Shown here: one piece after another, positions 7,931 to 16,598 of the stretch
Layout: each line of letters begins with the position of its first letter
How positions within the stretch are numbered: position 1 is the stretch's first letter
NCBI GenBank assembly: GCA_018650845.1
Contig: JABIFF010000006.1
Coordinates: forward strand, 62,001 to 126,000
DNA: 64,000 nucleotides
Origin: Chloroflexota bacterium
GTDB lineage: Bacteria; Chloroflexota; Dehalococcoidia; Lucifugimonadales; Lucifugimonadaceae
Reading direction: 5' to 3'
The notes under the pieces: generated by a model
The model's database searches: none
What the model was told of the DNA's origin: nothing
What the model saw: only the letters and a program-made list of their open reading frames with translations
Made by a program: the position numbers and the translations under genes

Positions 7931-7951
7931 CGCGACGAAAGAATTTTAGAC

Positions 7952-8305
7952 ATGGACGCCGCATCACTGGTCGAGCGCAAGACGCTAGACCATATCGAAG
8001 ACTTCCAGCCCGGTGACACCGTTACCGTGAACCTTCGCATTGTCGAAGGCGAACGACAGCGTGTTCAGGCTTTCCAGGGCAACGTAATTTCGGGCAAGCA
8101 CCGAATTGGAAAGTCTCCACTTCCAGGCGACACCTTCATGGTTCGTCGAGTTTCCTACGGCGTAGGTGTAGAGCGAATCGTTCCTTTCCACTCACCAAAT
8201 GTTGAGTCTGTAAAGGTAACCCGCAAGGGCAAGGTACGACGTTCACGCTTGTACTACCTCCGTGGTCTCACTGGCAAGAAGGCCAGAATCAAGGAACGCC
8301 GATAA
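7952..8305 (+). CDS. rplS: 50S ribosomal protein L19
   Basis: Large-subunit protein at the 30S-50S interface. The 117-residue product starts MDAASLVERKTL and contains FQPGDTVTVN, VQAFQGNVIS, FMVRRVSYGVGVERIVPFHSP and the basic end RSRLYYLRGLTGKKARI, all typical L19. An in-frame GTG at 7847 would add 35 residues that match nothing in the family and would run through the leader hairpin, so the ATG at 7952 is preferred. It follows trmD as in most bacteria and ends at a strong terminator. Confidence 0.97.
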   Translation: MDAASLVERKTLDHIEDFQPGDTVTVNLRIVEGERQRVQAFQGNVISGKHRIGKSPLPGDTFMVRRVSYGVGVERIVPFHSPNVESVKVTRKGKVRRSRLYYLRGLTGKKARIKERR

Positions 8306-8354
8306 TCGAATTTCGACCTCCGGTTTACTCTCGGAGTCGATATCGAATCTAACT

Positions 8355-8387
8355 AACCTCTGCAGTTCAACTGCGGAGGTTTTTTTA
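8355..8387 (+). terminator. Intrinsic terminator after rplS
   Basis: AACCTCTGCAGT pairs with ACTGCGGAGGTT (12 bp, one G-U-type pair, 3-base loop), followed by a run of seven Ts. It is 50 bp past the rplS stop. Confidence 0.9.
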
Positions 8388-8490
8388 TTTCTGTGCCGTT
8401 CGGTGTTTGACCGCACCAACTCAGCGCAGATAATTGCCAGCATCCTAAGTAATAGTTTTCGCCCCAGAGTTTCGGAGTAAGGAGTAGTAA

Positions 8491-10962
8491 GTGCAATTCG
8501 CCGAAGTCGCCGTCGACTTTCCAGACGAGCACTCGCGCACATTTACCTACTCAACTTCCGACGAACTCGGAATTGTTGTGGGCGATCTCGTTTGGGTCCC
8601 GTTCGGTCCTCGTACGGTGCAGGGGATTGTGTTTGAGCTCAGTGATACCCCCTCAACAGATGTCGACAAAGTTCGACCTATCACTGCGCGGACGCTCGAT
8701 GGCCCGTTCATCGCCGACCACCTTGTTCGAGTAGCAAGGTGGGTAGCCGAGTACTATCGAACAACCCTGTTTACAGCGTGTTCACTACTTCTTCCGCCGG
8801 GCGCTTCTTCCAAATTACGAACATGGCTAACTCCCGGCGCAATAAATCGTGATCTCTCAAAGCGGGAGCAACAGGCAGTCGGTTACGTCGTAGAAAACGA
8901 GCGAGCGCCGAAGTCGAGAGTGGCGAAACGACTTGGGCTGGGCGGCGGTCCTATAGTCGACAGGCTTATTCGCCAGCACATATTAAAAGCTGAATCGGAA
9001 TGGGAACGGCCGCGGGTATCAGCGGTTTACTCGAACCGAATCGAGCTCGCAGCAAGTGAGCATGTCGTCACAGAACTGATCGGAGAGTACGCAGATTCAC
9101 GACGCCCACGCCGTGCCGAATTGTTGGAATGGTTCAGTTCGGGGAAAGTTGCCCAGACGAAATCGGCGCTGAACGACTTATTCGGTGGGGCAGCAGTGAA
9201 GTGGGCCTTCGAAGAGAAACTGCTGAGCACCAGAAAAATCCGCCGAGATCGTGATCCGCTTGCCGATTACTTCTTCCAGCAGGAATTCGCACACTCGCCA
9301 ACCGAACTACAGCGATCTGCTATCGATGAAATCGTCACTCAGATCCTTTCTGCAGAGCCTGCAAAGAACCCAAGCGATAGGCAATTTCTGCTTCATGGCG
9401 TAACCGGATCAGGCAAAACCGAGGTCTATCTTCAGGCGATCGAGGCGTGTATTGCAGCCGGCAAACGAGCCATATTCCTAGTGCCTGAAATCGCCCTGAC
9501 CCCACAGACCTTACGCCGAATCGCATCCCGATTTCCGGGAAAGGTTGGGGTACTCCACTCCGGTCTCTCGATAGGCCAGCGTTACGACCAGTGGTGGCGC
9601 GTTAAAAACGGTGATTTCCCGATTGTTCTCGGTTCACGTGGAGCGATATTCGCACCCATCGAAAACCCCGGCCTAATAGTCATCGACGAAGAGCATGAGT
9701 GGACCTACAAGCAAGGAGATAAAGCTCCCCGATATCACGCACGGGCTGTGGCTGAGCGAATATCTGAGGAGACCGGCGCCACACTGGTTCTAGGCAGTGC
9801 AACTCCAGAAGTTTCGAGCTACCGTGCCGCTCTATCGGGAAACTATCGACTGCTTGAGCTTCCTGATCGCGTAGGAAGCATGCAAGCCCTCGGCAGCACG
9901 ATAAAGACGCAGGCAATGGCGAAAGTCGATATCGTCGACATGCGGGAAGAGCGTGCCGATGGTCATTTCGAGATGCTCAGCAGGCGGCTCATCGACGGAA
10001 TGCGAGATGCTCTGCAAGACGGTGGGAAAGTAATCCTTTTCCTCAACCGTCGAGGCTCTGCATCGTTCATTCAATGCATGGAATGTGGCGAAGTTCGAGG
10101 GTGTAAAAGATGCGACACTGCGCTCACTTTTCATCGTGATTCGGGTGATTCTCGTTCCCAATCCGGCAAGCTCGTGTGTCACTACTGCAACTACACCGTC
10201 GGTGCCGGATCGAAGTGTCCGTCTTGTGACGGGAAACAGATGCGTCGGTCGTCCCCGGGCACCCAGATGGCAACCGAAACGGTCAAAGAATATTTTCCAG
10301 GAATCGAAGTATTCCGCTGGGACTCTGATTCAGCTCGAACCGCTAGTGATCACCAGCGAATCATGGACGATTTTATTAAGAGTGAGGCAAGCGTGCTTGT
10401 CGGCACGCAAATGGTCGCCAAAGGGCTTGATATCCCGAGCGTCACACTAGTCGGCGTCATATCTGCTGACACCGGACTCGCCGTGCCAGATTTTCGTGCG
10501 GGAGAGCGGGCGTTTCAAGTTCTAGCGCAAGTTGTAGGGCGAAGCGGTAGGGGAGCGTGGGATGGTCGAGCGGTGATCCAGACGTTCAATCCTGATCACT
10601 ACGCAATCGAAGCGGCAGCCGATCAGGACTACAAATTGTTCTACGACACTGAAATTCGCCTCAGAGCCGCTCAAGCGAATCCACCGTTCACGAAAATGAT
10701 CAAGCTAATGCACGCTGCTGGCGACCCTGAAATGGCGAGTGCCGAAGCAGAACGAATGGCAATTGCGCTGCTCGAAGCCCGTGAATCTCACGGTGAAACC
10801 GGCGTTGAAGTAGTAGGCCCTACGCCCGCGTACCCACTTAAGATACGGAATATGTACAGGTGGCAAATATTGCTCAAGGGAGCTCATCCTGAGAGACTTC
10901 TTGAACTGGTATCGACCGGATCGTTATGGTCGGTCGACATCGATCCTGCATCGCTTGGTTAG
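8491..10962 (+). CDS. priA: Primosomal helicase PriA
   Basis: Superfamily 2 3'-5' helicase that restarts stalled replication forks. The order is an N-terminal 3'BD/winged-helix region, Walker A GVTGSGKTEVY near residue 304 and the Walker B box VIDEEHEW near 396. A zinc-binding insert with four CxxC pairs (CMEC, CKRC, CHYC, CPSC) follows between about 530 and 580. The helicase C-terminal lobe has VLVGTQMVAKGLDIP and VVGRSGRG. 823 residues is slightly longer than E. coli PriA. The GTG start has AAGGAG shortly upstream. def follows 50 bp later, a common arrangement. Confidence 0.96.
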   Translation: MQFAEVAVDFPDEHSRTFTYSTSDELGIVVGDLVWVPFGPRTVQGIVFELSDTPSTDVDKVRPITARTLDGPFIADHLVRVARWVAEYYRTTLFTACSLLLPPGASSKLRTWLTPGAINRDLSKREQQAVGYVVENERAPKSRVAKRLGLGGGPIVDRLIRQHILKAESEWERPRVSAVYSNRIELAASEHVVTELIGEYADSRRPRRAELLEWFSSGKVAQTKSALNDLFGGAAVKWAFEEKLLSTRKIRRDRDPLADYFFQQEFAHSPTELQRSAIDEIVTQILSAEPAKNPSDRQFLLHGVTGSGKTEVYLQAIEACIAAGKRAIFLVPEIALTPQTLRRIASRFPGKVGVLHSGLSIGQRYDQWWRVKNGDFPIVLGSRGAIFAPIENPGLIVIDEEHEWTYKQGDKAPRYHARAVAERISEETGATLVLGSATPEVSSYRAALSGNYRLLELPDRVGSMQALGSTIKTQAMAKVDIVDMREERADGHFEMLSRRLIDGMRDALQDGGKVILFLNRRGSASFIQCMECGEVRGCKRCDTALTFHRDSGDSRSQSGKLVCHYCNYTVGAGSKCPSCDGKQMRRSSPGTQMATETVKEYFPGIEVFRWDSDSARTASDHQRIMDDFIKSEASVLVGTQMVAKGLDIPSVTLVGVISADTGLAVPDFRAGERAFQVLAQVVGRSGRGAWDGRAVIQTFNPDHYAIEAAADQDYKLFYDTEIRLRAAQANPPFTKMIKLMHAAGDPEMASAEAERMAIALLEARESHGETGVEVVGPTPAYPLKIRNMYRWQILLKGAHPERLLELVSTGSLWSVDIDPASLG

Positions 10963-11012
10963 TACGACATCGTGATCGCACCTTTTGAGTGCTACTTGGT
11001 AGAGGAAAAAAT

Positions 11013-11777
11013 ATGCCGCTAAGGCGAATTCGAGTTTTTCCCGATCCCATTCTTCGAAAGAAGTGTCGGGTGGTAAAACGCATCGACGACAAAGTCCGTG
11101 ATCTCGCATCCGACATGATCGAAACGATGGACGCCGCCAGTGGAGTAGGTCTTGCTGCCAATCAGGTAGGCGCTCTACAACGAGTCATCACGCTTCATCT
11201 CCCCGGCGACGAAGATGCGATCGTGCTGATTAATCCTGAAATTCGAGACACCGAAGGCGAACGGGAAGTTATCGAAGGTTGTCTCTCGTTCCCCGGCTAT
11301 GAAGGAATGGTCAAACGTTCCATCACGGTAAAAGCTCGATGGCTAGACGAGAACGGTTCGAAGATGAAAGTCACGACCGAAGATCTGTTCGCTCAAGCGC
11401 TTGAACATGAAGTCGACCACCTCAACGGCATCCTCTATGTAGATCATCTTTTAGAGCACGAAAAGTTGGCAGCAGCTGGTTCCCATATAGAAGAAGGGGA
11501 GCCGCACATGCACGATGTCGAAGTAGAAGTGCATGCCGATCACAGCGATGACGACGTAGAAGAACCCGAAGAATCTGATATTGAAGTGGTTCACTCCACG
11601 ATCAAATTCAGCGATTTGTACTCTGAATCATCGGTCGATCAGATGCAGTACGACCTGCGTCAGGCAGGCTTCGTAATCGATGCACCGAAACCGACAGATC
11701 ACACGCACGATCATGTTGAATCGGATGACCCACACCTCGATGGCGGCGTGATTCTAGATTCCGATCACACGAACTAA
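11013..11777 (+). CDS. def: Peptide deformylase with long His/Asp-rich C-terminal extension
   Basis: Removes the formyl group from nascent proteins at the ribosome exit. All three metal/catalytic motifs are intact: GVGLAANQ at 44-51, EGCLS at 88-92 and HEVDH at 132-136. The ATG at 11013 is preferred over the GTG at 10989 because AGAGGA lies just before it. The normal enzyme would end around residue 165. This one continues for about 90 residues rich in His, Asp and Glu (HMHDVEVEVHADHSDDDVEE, DHTHDHVESDDPH), a possible metal-binding tail. The usual partner fmt is not next to it. Confidence 0.93.
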   Translation: MPLRRIRVFPDPILRKKCRVVKRIDDKVRDLASDMIETMDAASGVGLAANQVGALQRVITLHLPGDEDAIVLINPEIRDTEGEREVIEGCLSFPGYEGMVKRSITVKARWLDENGSKMKVTTEDLFAQALEHEVDHLNGILYVDHLLEHEKLAAAGSHIEEGEPHMHDVEVEVHADHSDDDVEEPEESDIEVVHSTIKFSDLYSESSVDQMQYDLRQAGFVIDAPKPTDHTHDHVESDDPHLDGGVILDSDHTN

Positions 11778-11850
11778 GCGGGTTTGCTGGTCATTTCAGC
11801 TGGGTATCTCCTCTTTTTCACAACCAAGCGTCTCCCAATCGCTCCCGATT

Positions 11851-11987
11851 GATTTCCCGAGGGCCGCGGAGGTATCTGGAGGGGACGCGCGAGTATCGAA
11901 TCCAAGAACGAACGTCCTATCCGGCGTGAAATCTCGCGAACCCATCCCCAGATCCCTCAATTCCGCCGACCCCACTCGGGAAATCGA
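11851..11987. repeat. Family II hairpin repeat, inverted pair
   Basis: Left GATTTCCCGAGGGCCGCGG then AGGTATCTGGAGGGG. Right CCCCAGATCCCTCAATTCCG ending CACTCGGGAAATC. The ends match other family II copies; the centres are diverged. It lies between def and secD. Confidence 0.7.
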
Positions 11988-12077
11988 TGATTCCTAAGCC
12001 GATTCGTGGGCAATTTCGTAAGTGAGATATTCACCCAAACGAGACTTGAATTCCCAAGCGAATTTGTACGTAGCCGG

Positions 12078-12086
12078 TGCTATACT
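12078..12086 (+). promoter_or_regulatory. Extended -10 promoter for secDF
   Basis: TGCTATACT is a strong extended -10 element (TG-N-TATACT). No good -35 box is evident at 17 bp, which is usual for extended -10 promoters. Transcription from it would make a leader of about 215 nt. Confidence 0.55.
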
Positions 12087-12094
12087 TTTTGCTT

Positions 12095-12300
12095 GCCTGA
12101 AACAGGTTGAGATTTCATTTCATCAAGTTCGGGCGAAATTCAGGTTTTGTTCGATACCGACCTTCGTAATGAATCCGTCCGGTATCGGGAGTGCGTTCTA
12201 GCCATATGCTGACGTCACCAGATCGGTGATCAAACGTCAGATTTAGTCACGATAAATCACATAGACACGCCGCCTTGGCGGCGCGTTTCGCGTAAGAGTG
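12095..12300 (+). promoter_or_regulatory. Structured 5' leader of secD
   Basis: The leader can form at least three helices. CGATACC (12152-12158) pairs with GGTATCG (12181-12187). A two-tier stem spans 12209-12240 (CTGACG/CGTCAG outside, TCACC/GGTGA inside). A GC-rich hairpin CGCCGC/GCGGCG (12268-12283) is followed by CGTTTCGCG, shortly before the TTG start. This could be a cis-regulatory RNA that senses secretion or a ligand. No known riboswitch class is recognised. Confidence 0.45.
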
Positions 12301-12307
12301 TTAGTCA

Positions 12308-14323
12308 TTGAGTAGATTCAGAGGTTTAATCCTCGTAGCAATACTGGTTGTCACTTCGGTTGTTGTATTGGCAATATCCGAAGTTAGCGTCCTCGGTCTC
12401 AACCGTGGTAGTGATAGCGCCCTCGGCTTGACCTTAGGACTTGACCTGGAGGGTGGAACGCATCTCGTTTACAGCGTTATCCCCGAAGATGGTCGAGAGC
12501 CGACGCGAGAAGACATGGAAGGTGTTCGCAACATCATCGATAAACGTGTCAACGAATTCGGTGTAAGCGAAGCTAGCGTTCAATTGCTCGGTGGTGGAGT
12601 TGACTCGGTCCCAGACCGTGTTCTCGTTCAAATCCCGGGCCAGTCTGGCGCTGCGATTACCTTGAACTTCGGTGCCGACACCGTTTCAGCAGTAACGCTT
12701 GAAGACTTTTTCCACAACGAACTCGGTCGTTCCGACGCAGAAGTTAGCCAGAACGAGAATGGTTCACTAACAGTTCAGCTTGATGAAATTCAGGGTGAAG
12801 TGCTCGACGCCGCAGGCAACGTTGTAACTGCAAACGAATCTGACGCATGGCGAGAAGCGATCATCGCTCAGTACCCAGTAGCGCTGCAGGTTGGTTACGT
12901 TCTTCCTCGGATCGACCCACCAGTGATCGGCGACGACACTGCGGTAGATCCTGTTCCAACAGAAGACGTTGTAACTCTCCCGACTCTTGCGGAAGTCGAA
13001 GGTGCATTCGCATCTATCGGCCGTTCTGACGCAGATGTCACCGCCGTATCTGGCGCTGAGGGTCTGTTCTCTATATTGATGTACGGTCTCGACATTGAAT
13101 CGACGGATGCCGAAGGCAATCCGATTCAGGGTGAGGACCAGCAGATCCTCATCGCACTTCGAGAACTCGGCGAAGTACAGTTCACTTCCAGCCAGGGAAC
13201 ACTTACTCAGTGGACTCTCGGTGGCGGTATTCAGGAAGCCAAGAGCTTGATCAGCAACGTTGCTAAGCTCGAGTTCCTATACCGGGAATGTGGCGACATC
13301 ATCGCACCTTCCGACGATATTCCATGGCCGCCAGACGGTCTGACACAAGATCAGTGGCTCGTGGACCGTTGCACGAACCCTGCTTACTTCACACAGACAG
13401 CAACTGAGATCGACCCTGCTGACCTCGACGATGCGTTCCCTGAACTATCGTCTGGAGCGATCCCACGACCTATCGTGACTCTCGTATTCAATGACAAGGG
13501 TGCAGACGCATTCTTCGACGTTACTGACCGTGTTTCTCGACAGGGTGACCGACTGGCTATTTACCTCGACGGTGAAGAGCTGGTAGCTCCTGGTGTGGCT
13601 GCAAGTCAGGGCGGAATCGCTGGTGGCCGAGCCATCATCGAAGGTGGAAGCTTCACTACCGAAGGCGTGCGAACAATCGCAATTCAGCTTCGATCTGGTG
13701 CACTTCCTGTTGGCCTTGATCTAATTCAGGAACGAAACGTCGATGCCGTACTTGGTGAGGACTCTCTACAGAAGAGCCTTATCGCCGGTGCCGTCGGTCT
13801 CGTGCTCCTGCTGATCTTCATGATCGCCTACTACAAGATCCCTGGTCTCGTAGCTGCAATTGCTCTTATCGGATACTCGTTGATGTTGCTCGCAATCTTC
13901 AAGATGATTCCAGTAACGCTGACACTCTCGGGTGCAGCAGCTGTGATCCTCTCGCTCGGTTTCGCTGTGGATGCAAACATCCTCATCGCAGAACGAACGA
14001 AAGAAGAACTGCGATCTGGACGCTCGCTCCTTGCTGCCATTACGGCAGGATTCGATCGGGCATGGCCATCGATTAGAGATGGAAACATGTCGACGATCAT
14101 CGTAGCTATTGTTCTCTTCTGGTTCGGTGATCGATTCAGCACCAGCGTTATGCAGGGATTCGCCCTCACTCTCGCAATTGGTGTGCTGTTGAGCATGTTC
14201 ACCGCATTCTTCGCCAGCCGACTGCTGCTCCGTCTTCTCGCTTCAACTGGTCTCGGTGACAACCCGAACCTGTTCGTTCCGGTGAGAGATCAGAGCGAAT
14301 CAGCGTCTGGAGGTAACTCCTAA
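12308..14323 (+). CDS. secD: Protein translocase subunit SecD
   Basis: Inner-membrane partner of SecYEG that uses proton motive force to pull exported proteins across. One N-terminal membrane helix precedes the LTLGLDLEGGTHLVYSV signature near residue 42. A large exported P1 region follows. Then comes the RND-type membrane part with five helices, including VILSLGFAVDANILIAERTKEE (D-x-N-V/I-L-I-x-E-R motif) near 555. 671 residues includes an expanded P1 domain compared with E. coli's 615. The start is TTG at 12308. The stop overlaps the secF start by one base (TAATG), so the two are co-translated. Confidence 0.95.
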   Translation: MSRFRGLILVAILVVTSVVVLAISEVSVLGLNRGSDSALGLTLGLDLEGGTHLVYSVIPEDGREPTREDMEGVRNIIDKRVNEFGVSEASVQLLGGGVDSVPDRVLVQIPGQSGAAITLNFGADTVSAVTLEDFFHNELGRSDAEVSQNENGSLTVQLDEIQGEVLDAAGNVVTANESDAWREAIIAQYPVALQVGYVLPRIDPPVIGDDTAVDPVPTEDVVTLPTLAEVEGAFASIGRSDADVTAVSGAEGLFSILMYGLDIESTDAEGNPIQGEDQQILIALRELGEVQFTSSQGTLTQWTLGGGIQEAKSLISNVAKLEFLYRECGDIIAPSDDIPWPPDGLTQDQWLVDRCTNPAYFTQTATEIDPADLDDAFPELSSGAIPRPIVTLVFNDKGADAFFDVTDRVSRQGDRLAIYLDGEELVAPGVAASQGGIAGGRAIIEGGSFTTEGVRTIAIQLRSGALPVGLDLIQERNVDAVLGEDSLQKSLIAGAVGLVLLLIFMIAYYKIPGLVAAIALIGYSLMLLAIFKMIPVTLTLSGAAAVILSLGFAVDANILIAERTKEELRSGRSLLAAITAGFDRAWPSIRDGNMSTIIVAIVLFWFGDRFSTSVMQGFALTLAIGVLLSMFTAFFASRLLLRLLASTGLGDNPNLFVPVRDQSESASGGNS

Positions 14324-15231
14324 TGGATTTCGTTGCAAAACGCCGAATATTCCTAACCATGTCGATCGTGCTTGTAGCACTTTCCGCTATCGTTCTTGGA
14401 ACCGAAGGCTTGAATCTTGGTATCGACTTCACATCGGGATCAACTGTTACTTACCAGTTCGCTAATGGCGACCCCGGTACTGTAGATGTAACCGATGCGA
14501 TGACCGCTTCTGGCCACCCTGAATCTATCGTTCAGGCGCTTGGAGATGACCAGTACTTCATCCGAACTGATGACCTTGGTGTTTCAGGATTGGACGAAGT
14601 AAATACTGAAATTTTGAAGCTCGACCAAGGTGCTCGTGTACTCGATACCTCAACGGTTGGTGCTTCAGTTGCTGAAGACACAGTTAGCAATGCCATCACA
14701 GCGGTTATCGTCGCTGCGGTGTTCGTGATGATCTACATCATGTATGCGTTCCGATCTGTTCCAAATTCGTACAAGTACGCATTCGCTGCGATCGTCGCAT
14801 TGATGCATGACGTTCTGATCGTTCTTGGAGCATTCGCTGTTCTCGGAATTGCTATCAACGCTGAGGTCAACGCGATTTTCATCGTGGGTATCCTCACGGT
14901 GATTGGTTACTCGGTCAACGACACAATCGTTATTTTTGACCGAATCCGTGAGAACGTTACGCTGGCACCAGGTCGTGAATTCCGAACCACAGTGAACATA
15001 TCGATCAACGAATCGGTTACTCGTTCACTAGGCACAAGTATTACGACTATGACGGTGATTCTTGCGATGCTGCTCTTTGGTGGAGCATCACTGCGAGACT
15101 TCCTGATCGTGTTGCTTGCTGGTGTACTTGTTGGAACCTACAGTTCGATATTTGTCGCAGCTCAGGTTCTAGTGCTTTGGGAACGCCGGGCGTTCCTTCC
15201 ATGGCGGAAGACTGCCGCCACTAACTCCTAA
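14323..15231 (+). CDS. secF: Protein translocase subunit SecF
   Basis: Forms a complex with SecD. It has an N-terminal helix, the LNLGIDFTSGS motif near residue 28, a small exported domain, then five membrane helices with LTVIGYSVNDTIVIFDRIRE (SecF signature) near 193 and SITTMTVILAMLLFGG near 240. 302 residues is normal. The ATG start overlaps the secD stop by one base. It is followed by a structured element and nfo. Confidence 0.96.
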   Translation: MDFVAKRRIFLTMSIVLVALSAIVLGTEGLNLGIDFTSGSTVTYQFANGDPGTVDVTDAMTASGHPESIVQALGDDQYFIRTDDLGVSGLDEVNTEILKLDQGARVLDTSTVGASVAEDTVSNAITAVIVAAVFVMIYIMYAFRSVPNSYKYAFAAIVALMHDVLIVLGAFAVLGIAINAEVNAIFIVGILTVIGYSVNDTIVIFDRIRENVTLAPGREFRTTVNISINESVTRSLGTSITTMTVILAMLLFGGASLRDFLIVLLAGVLVGTYSSIFVAAQVLVLWERRAFLPWRKTAATNS

Positions 15232-15268
15232 CTACTTAGTTTAGAAGTCGCACCCTTCAGATTATTCA

Positions 15269-15322
15269 ACTACCATGCGCCGGTCGGGCTTGTTCGCAAG
15301 CTCCCGACGGATGCAGGGTAGT
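15269..15322 (+). ncRNA. Structured element between secF and nfo
   Basis: Nested stems: ACTACC/GGTAGT outside, TGC/GCA, then GTCGGG/CCCGAC, then CTTG/CAAG capped by a TTCG tetraloop. There is no T run on either side, so it does not look like a simple terminator. It may be an mRNA-processing or leader structure for nfo, or a small RNA. Identified by eye only. Confidence 0.4.
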
Positions 15323-15360
15323 AGGGCGCGCTTGTTTATCGAACAAAGGAACGGTTTCGA

Positions 15361-16215
15361 ATGCTGATAGGTGCGCACGTATCCGCCGCTGGTGGATCGA
15401 ACAAGGCGATAGCCCGAGCTGAAGAGATTGGGGCCGAGTGCTTCCAAATTTTCGCTTCATCTCCACGTATGTGGTCGGCAAAGCCAATTGCCGATGCTGT
15501 CGCTGAGAAGTACCAGGCCGAAATGAAGCGCTCAGGAATGGGCCCAACCGTTCTGCACGGAAAGTACCTCGTTGCACTAGGTAGCTCCGATCCTGAACTG
15601 CTCGCAAAGTCAGAAGTCGCACTTCAAGCCGATATCGCCGCCGCCAACAAGCTTGGCGCTCTAGGCGTAATTTTTCACCCTGCGAGTCACCGTGGCCAAG
15701 GATTCGAAGCGATCGTCGATCAGTTCGCCGCATCAGTTCGTAAAATCCTCGATAACGAACCCGGCGATTCACTGTTGATGCTCGAAACGAGCGCTGGTGC
15801 TGGCGATCATATTGGATCTTCTTTCGCCGAATTGGGAACCTTGATCAAAGCCATTGGGAACGAACGAGTGGCCGTATGTCTCGACACTCAGCACGTTTGG
15901 GCCGCCGGTTACAACATCGCCGCCGCCGACACGTTGAAAGCGACGATAGACGAGTTCGATAAAGAGATCGGCATAGGTCTCCTTCGATCCGTGCACGCTA
16001 ACGATTCGATGCGAGAACTTGGCTCATCTGTAGATCGTCACGAAAACATCGGTGATGGCCTGATCGGAACAGCCGGCTTCCAAACCATCATGGCTCACGA
16101 AGCGTTCAAGCGCGTACCGTTCTACCTCGAAGTTCCCGGCACAGGCAAGAGCGGACCCGACAAGCCGAATATCGACCGCCTCAAAGAAATCCGTACGCAG
16201 GTTGGCGCTAGTTAG
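15361..16215 (+). CDS. nfo: Endonuclease IV (AP endonuclease)
   Basis: Cuts DNA at abasic sites in base excision repair. The TIM barrel starts MLIGAHVSAAGGSNKAI. Zinc-ligand motifs follow: HPASHRGQG near residue 101, MLETSAGAGDHIG near 140, CLDTQHVWAAGY near 178 and VHANDSMRELGSSVDRHENI near 212. 284 residues is typical. The ATG at 15361 lies 129 bp from secF, after a structured element. The small metallopeptidase and phosphodiesterase genes follow closely, and the three are probably one transcript. Confidence 0.96.
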   Translation: MLIGAHVSAAGGSNKAIARAEEIGAECFQIFASSPRMWSAKPIADAVAEKYQAEMKRSGMGPTVLHGKYLVALGSSDPELLAKSEVALQADIAAANKLGALGVIFHPASHRGQGFEAIVDQFAASVRKILDNEPGDSLLMLETSAGAGDHIGSSFAELGTLIKAIGNERVAVCLDTQHVWAAGYNIAAADTLKATIDEFDKEIGIGLLRSVHANDSMRELGSSVDRHENIGDGLIGTAGFQTIMAHEAFKRVPFYLEVPGTGKSGPDKPNIDRLKEIRTQVGAS

Positions 16216-16226
16216 GTAGTTCGTTT

Positions 16227-16598
16227 TTGCAGGTGAGCCGAGACAGCTTCGAAGATATCGTGCGCGATGCGATAGCGTCTCTGCCCGAGCAATTTCTGTC
16301 GAAGATGGGTAACGTCAGCATCATCATTGCTGACAAAGCCTCACCGCAGCAAATGGCCGAGAACGGCCTTGCTCCCCATGACGTTCTATACGGGCTCTAC
16401 GATGGCGTACCGCTTCCTGAACGAGGAAGCTACGTGCCACCGCTGCCAGATGTAATAACGATCTTCCAAGAACCGATCGAACGGGCTTCGAGATCCATGG
16501 AAGAGCTTGAAGAGCAGGTCGTGACTACCGTGCGGCACGAAGTTGCGCACTACTTCGGATTTTCAGACAACGAATTAGACAAGATGGGATTGGGCTAA
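16227..16598 (+). CDS. Small zincin-fold metallopeptidase family protein
   Basis: A 123-residue protein of the minimal metallopeptidase family (MMP-like fold). The zinc motif HEVAHYFGFSDNELDKMG lies near the C-terminus (HExxH). Upstream is the family-typical PEPDV-like segment, here YVPPLPDVITIFQEP, and VLYGLYDGVPL. No signal peptide, so cytoplasmic. The start may be TTG at 16227 or, more likely, GTG at 16233. It starts 11-17 bp after nfo, and its stop overlaps the start of the next gene by one base. The physiological substrate of this family is unknown. Confidence 0.85.
   Translation: MQVSRDSFEDIVRDAIASLPEQFLSKMGNVSIIIADKASPQQMAENGLAPHDVLYGLYDGVPLPERGSYVPPLPDVITIFQEPIERASRSMEELEEQVVTTVRHEVAHYFGFSDNELDKMGLG

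Larger units (their letters stand above)
11778..12307. other. 530-bp intergenic region before secD
   Basis: The first part carries an inverted pair of family II repeats (11851-11987). The second part holds an extended -10 promoter (12078-12086) and a roughly 215-nt leader with several stem-loops running up to secD. I see no credible open reading frame here. Confidence 0.75.

Noticed and set aside
7847-7951. Longer L19 start at GTG 7847
   Set aside because: It adds 35 residues unlike L19 and runs through a promoter and hairpin; ATG 7952 fits the family.
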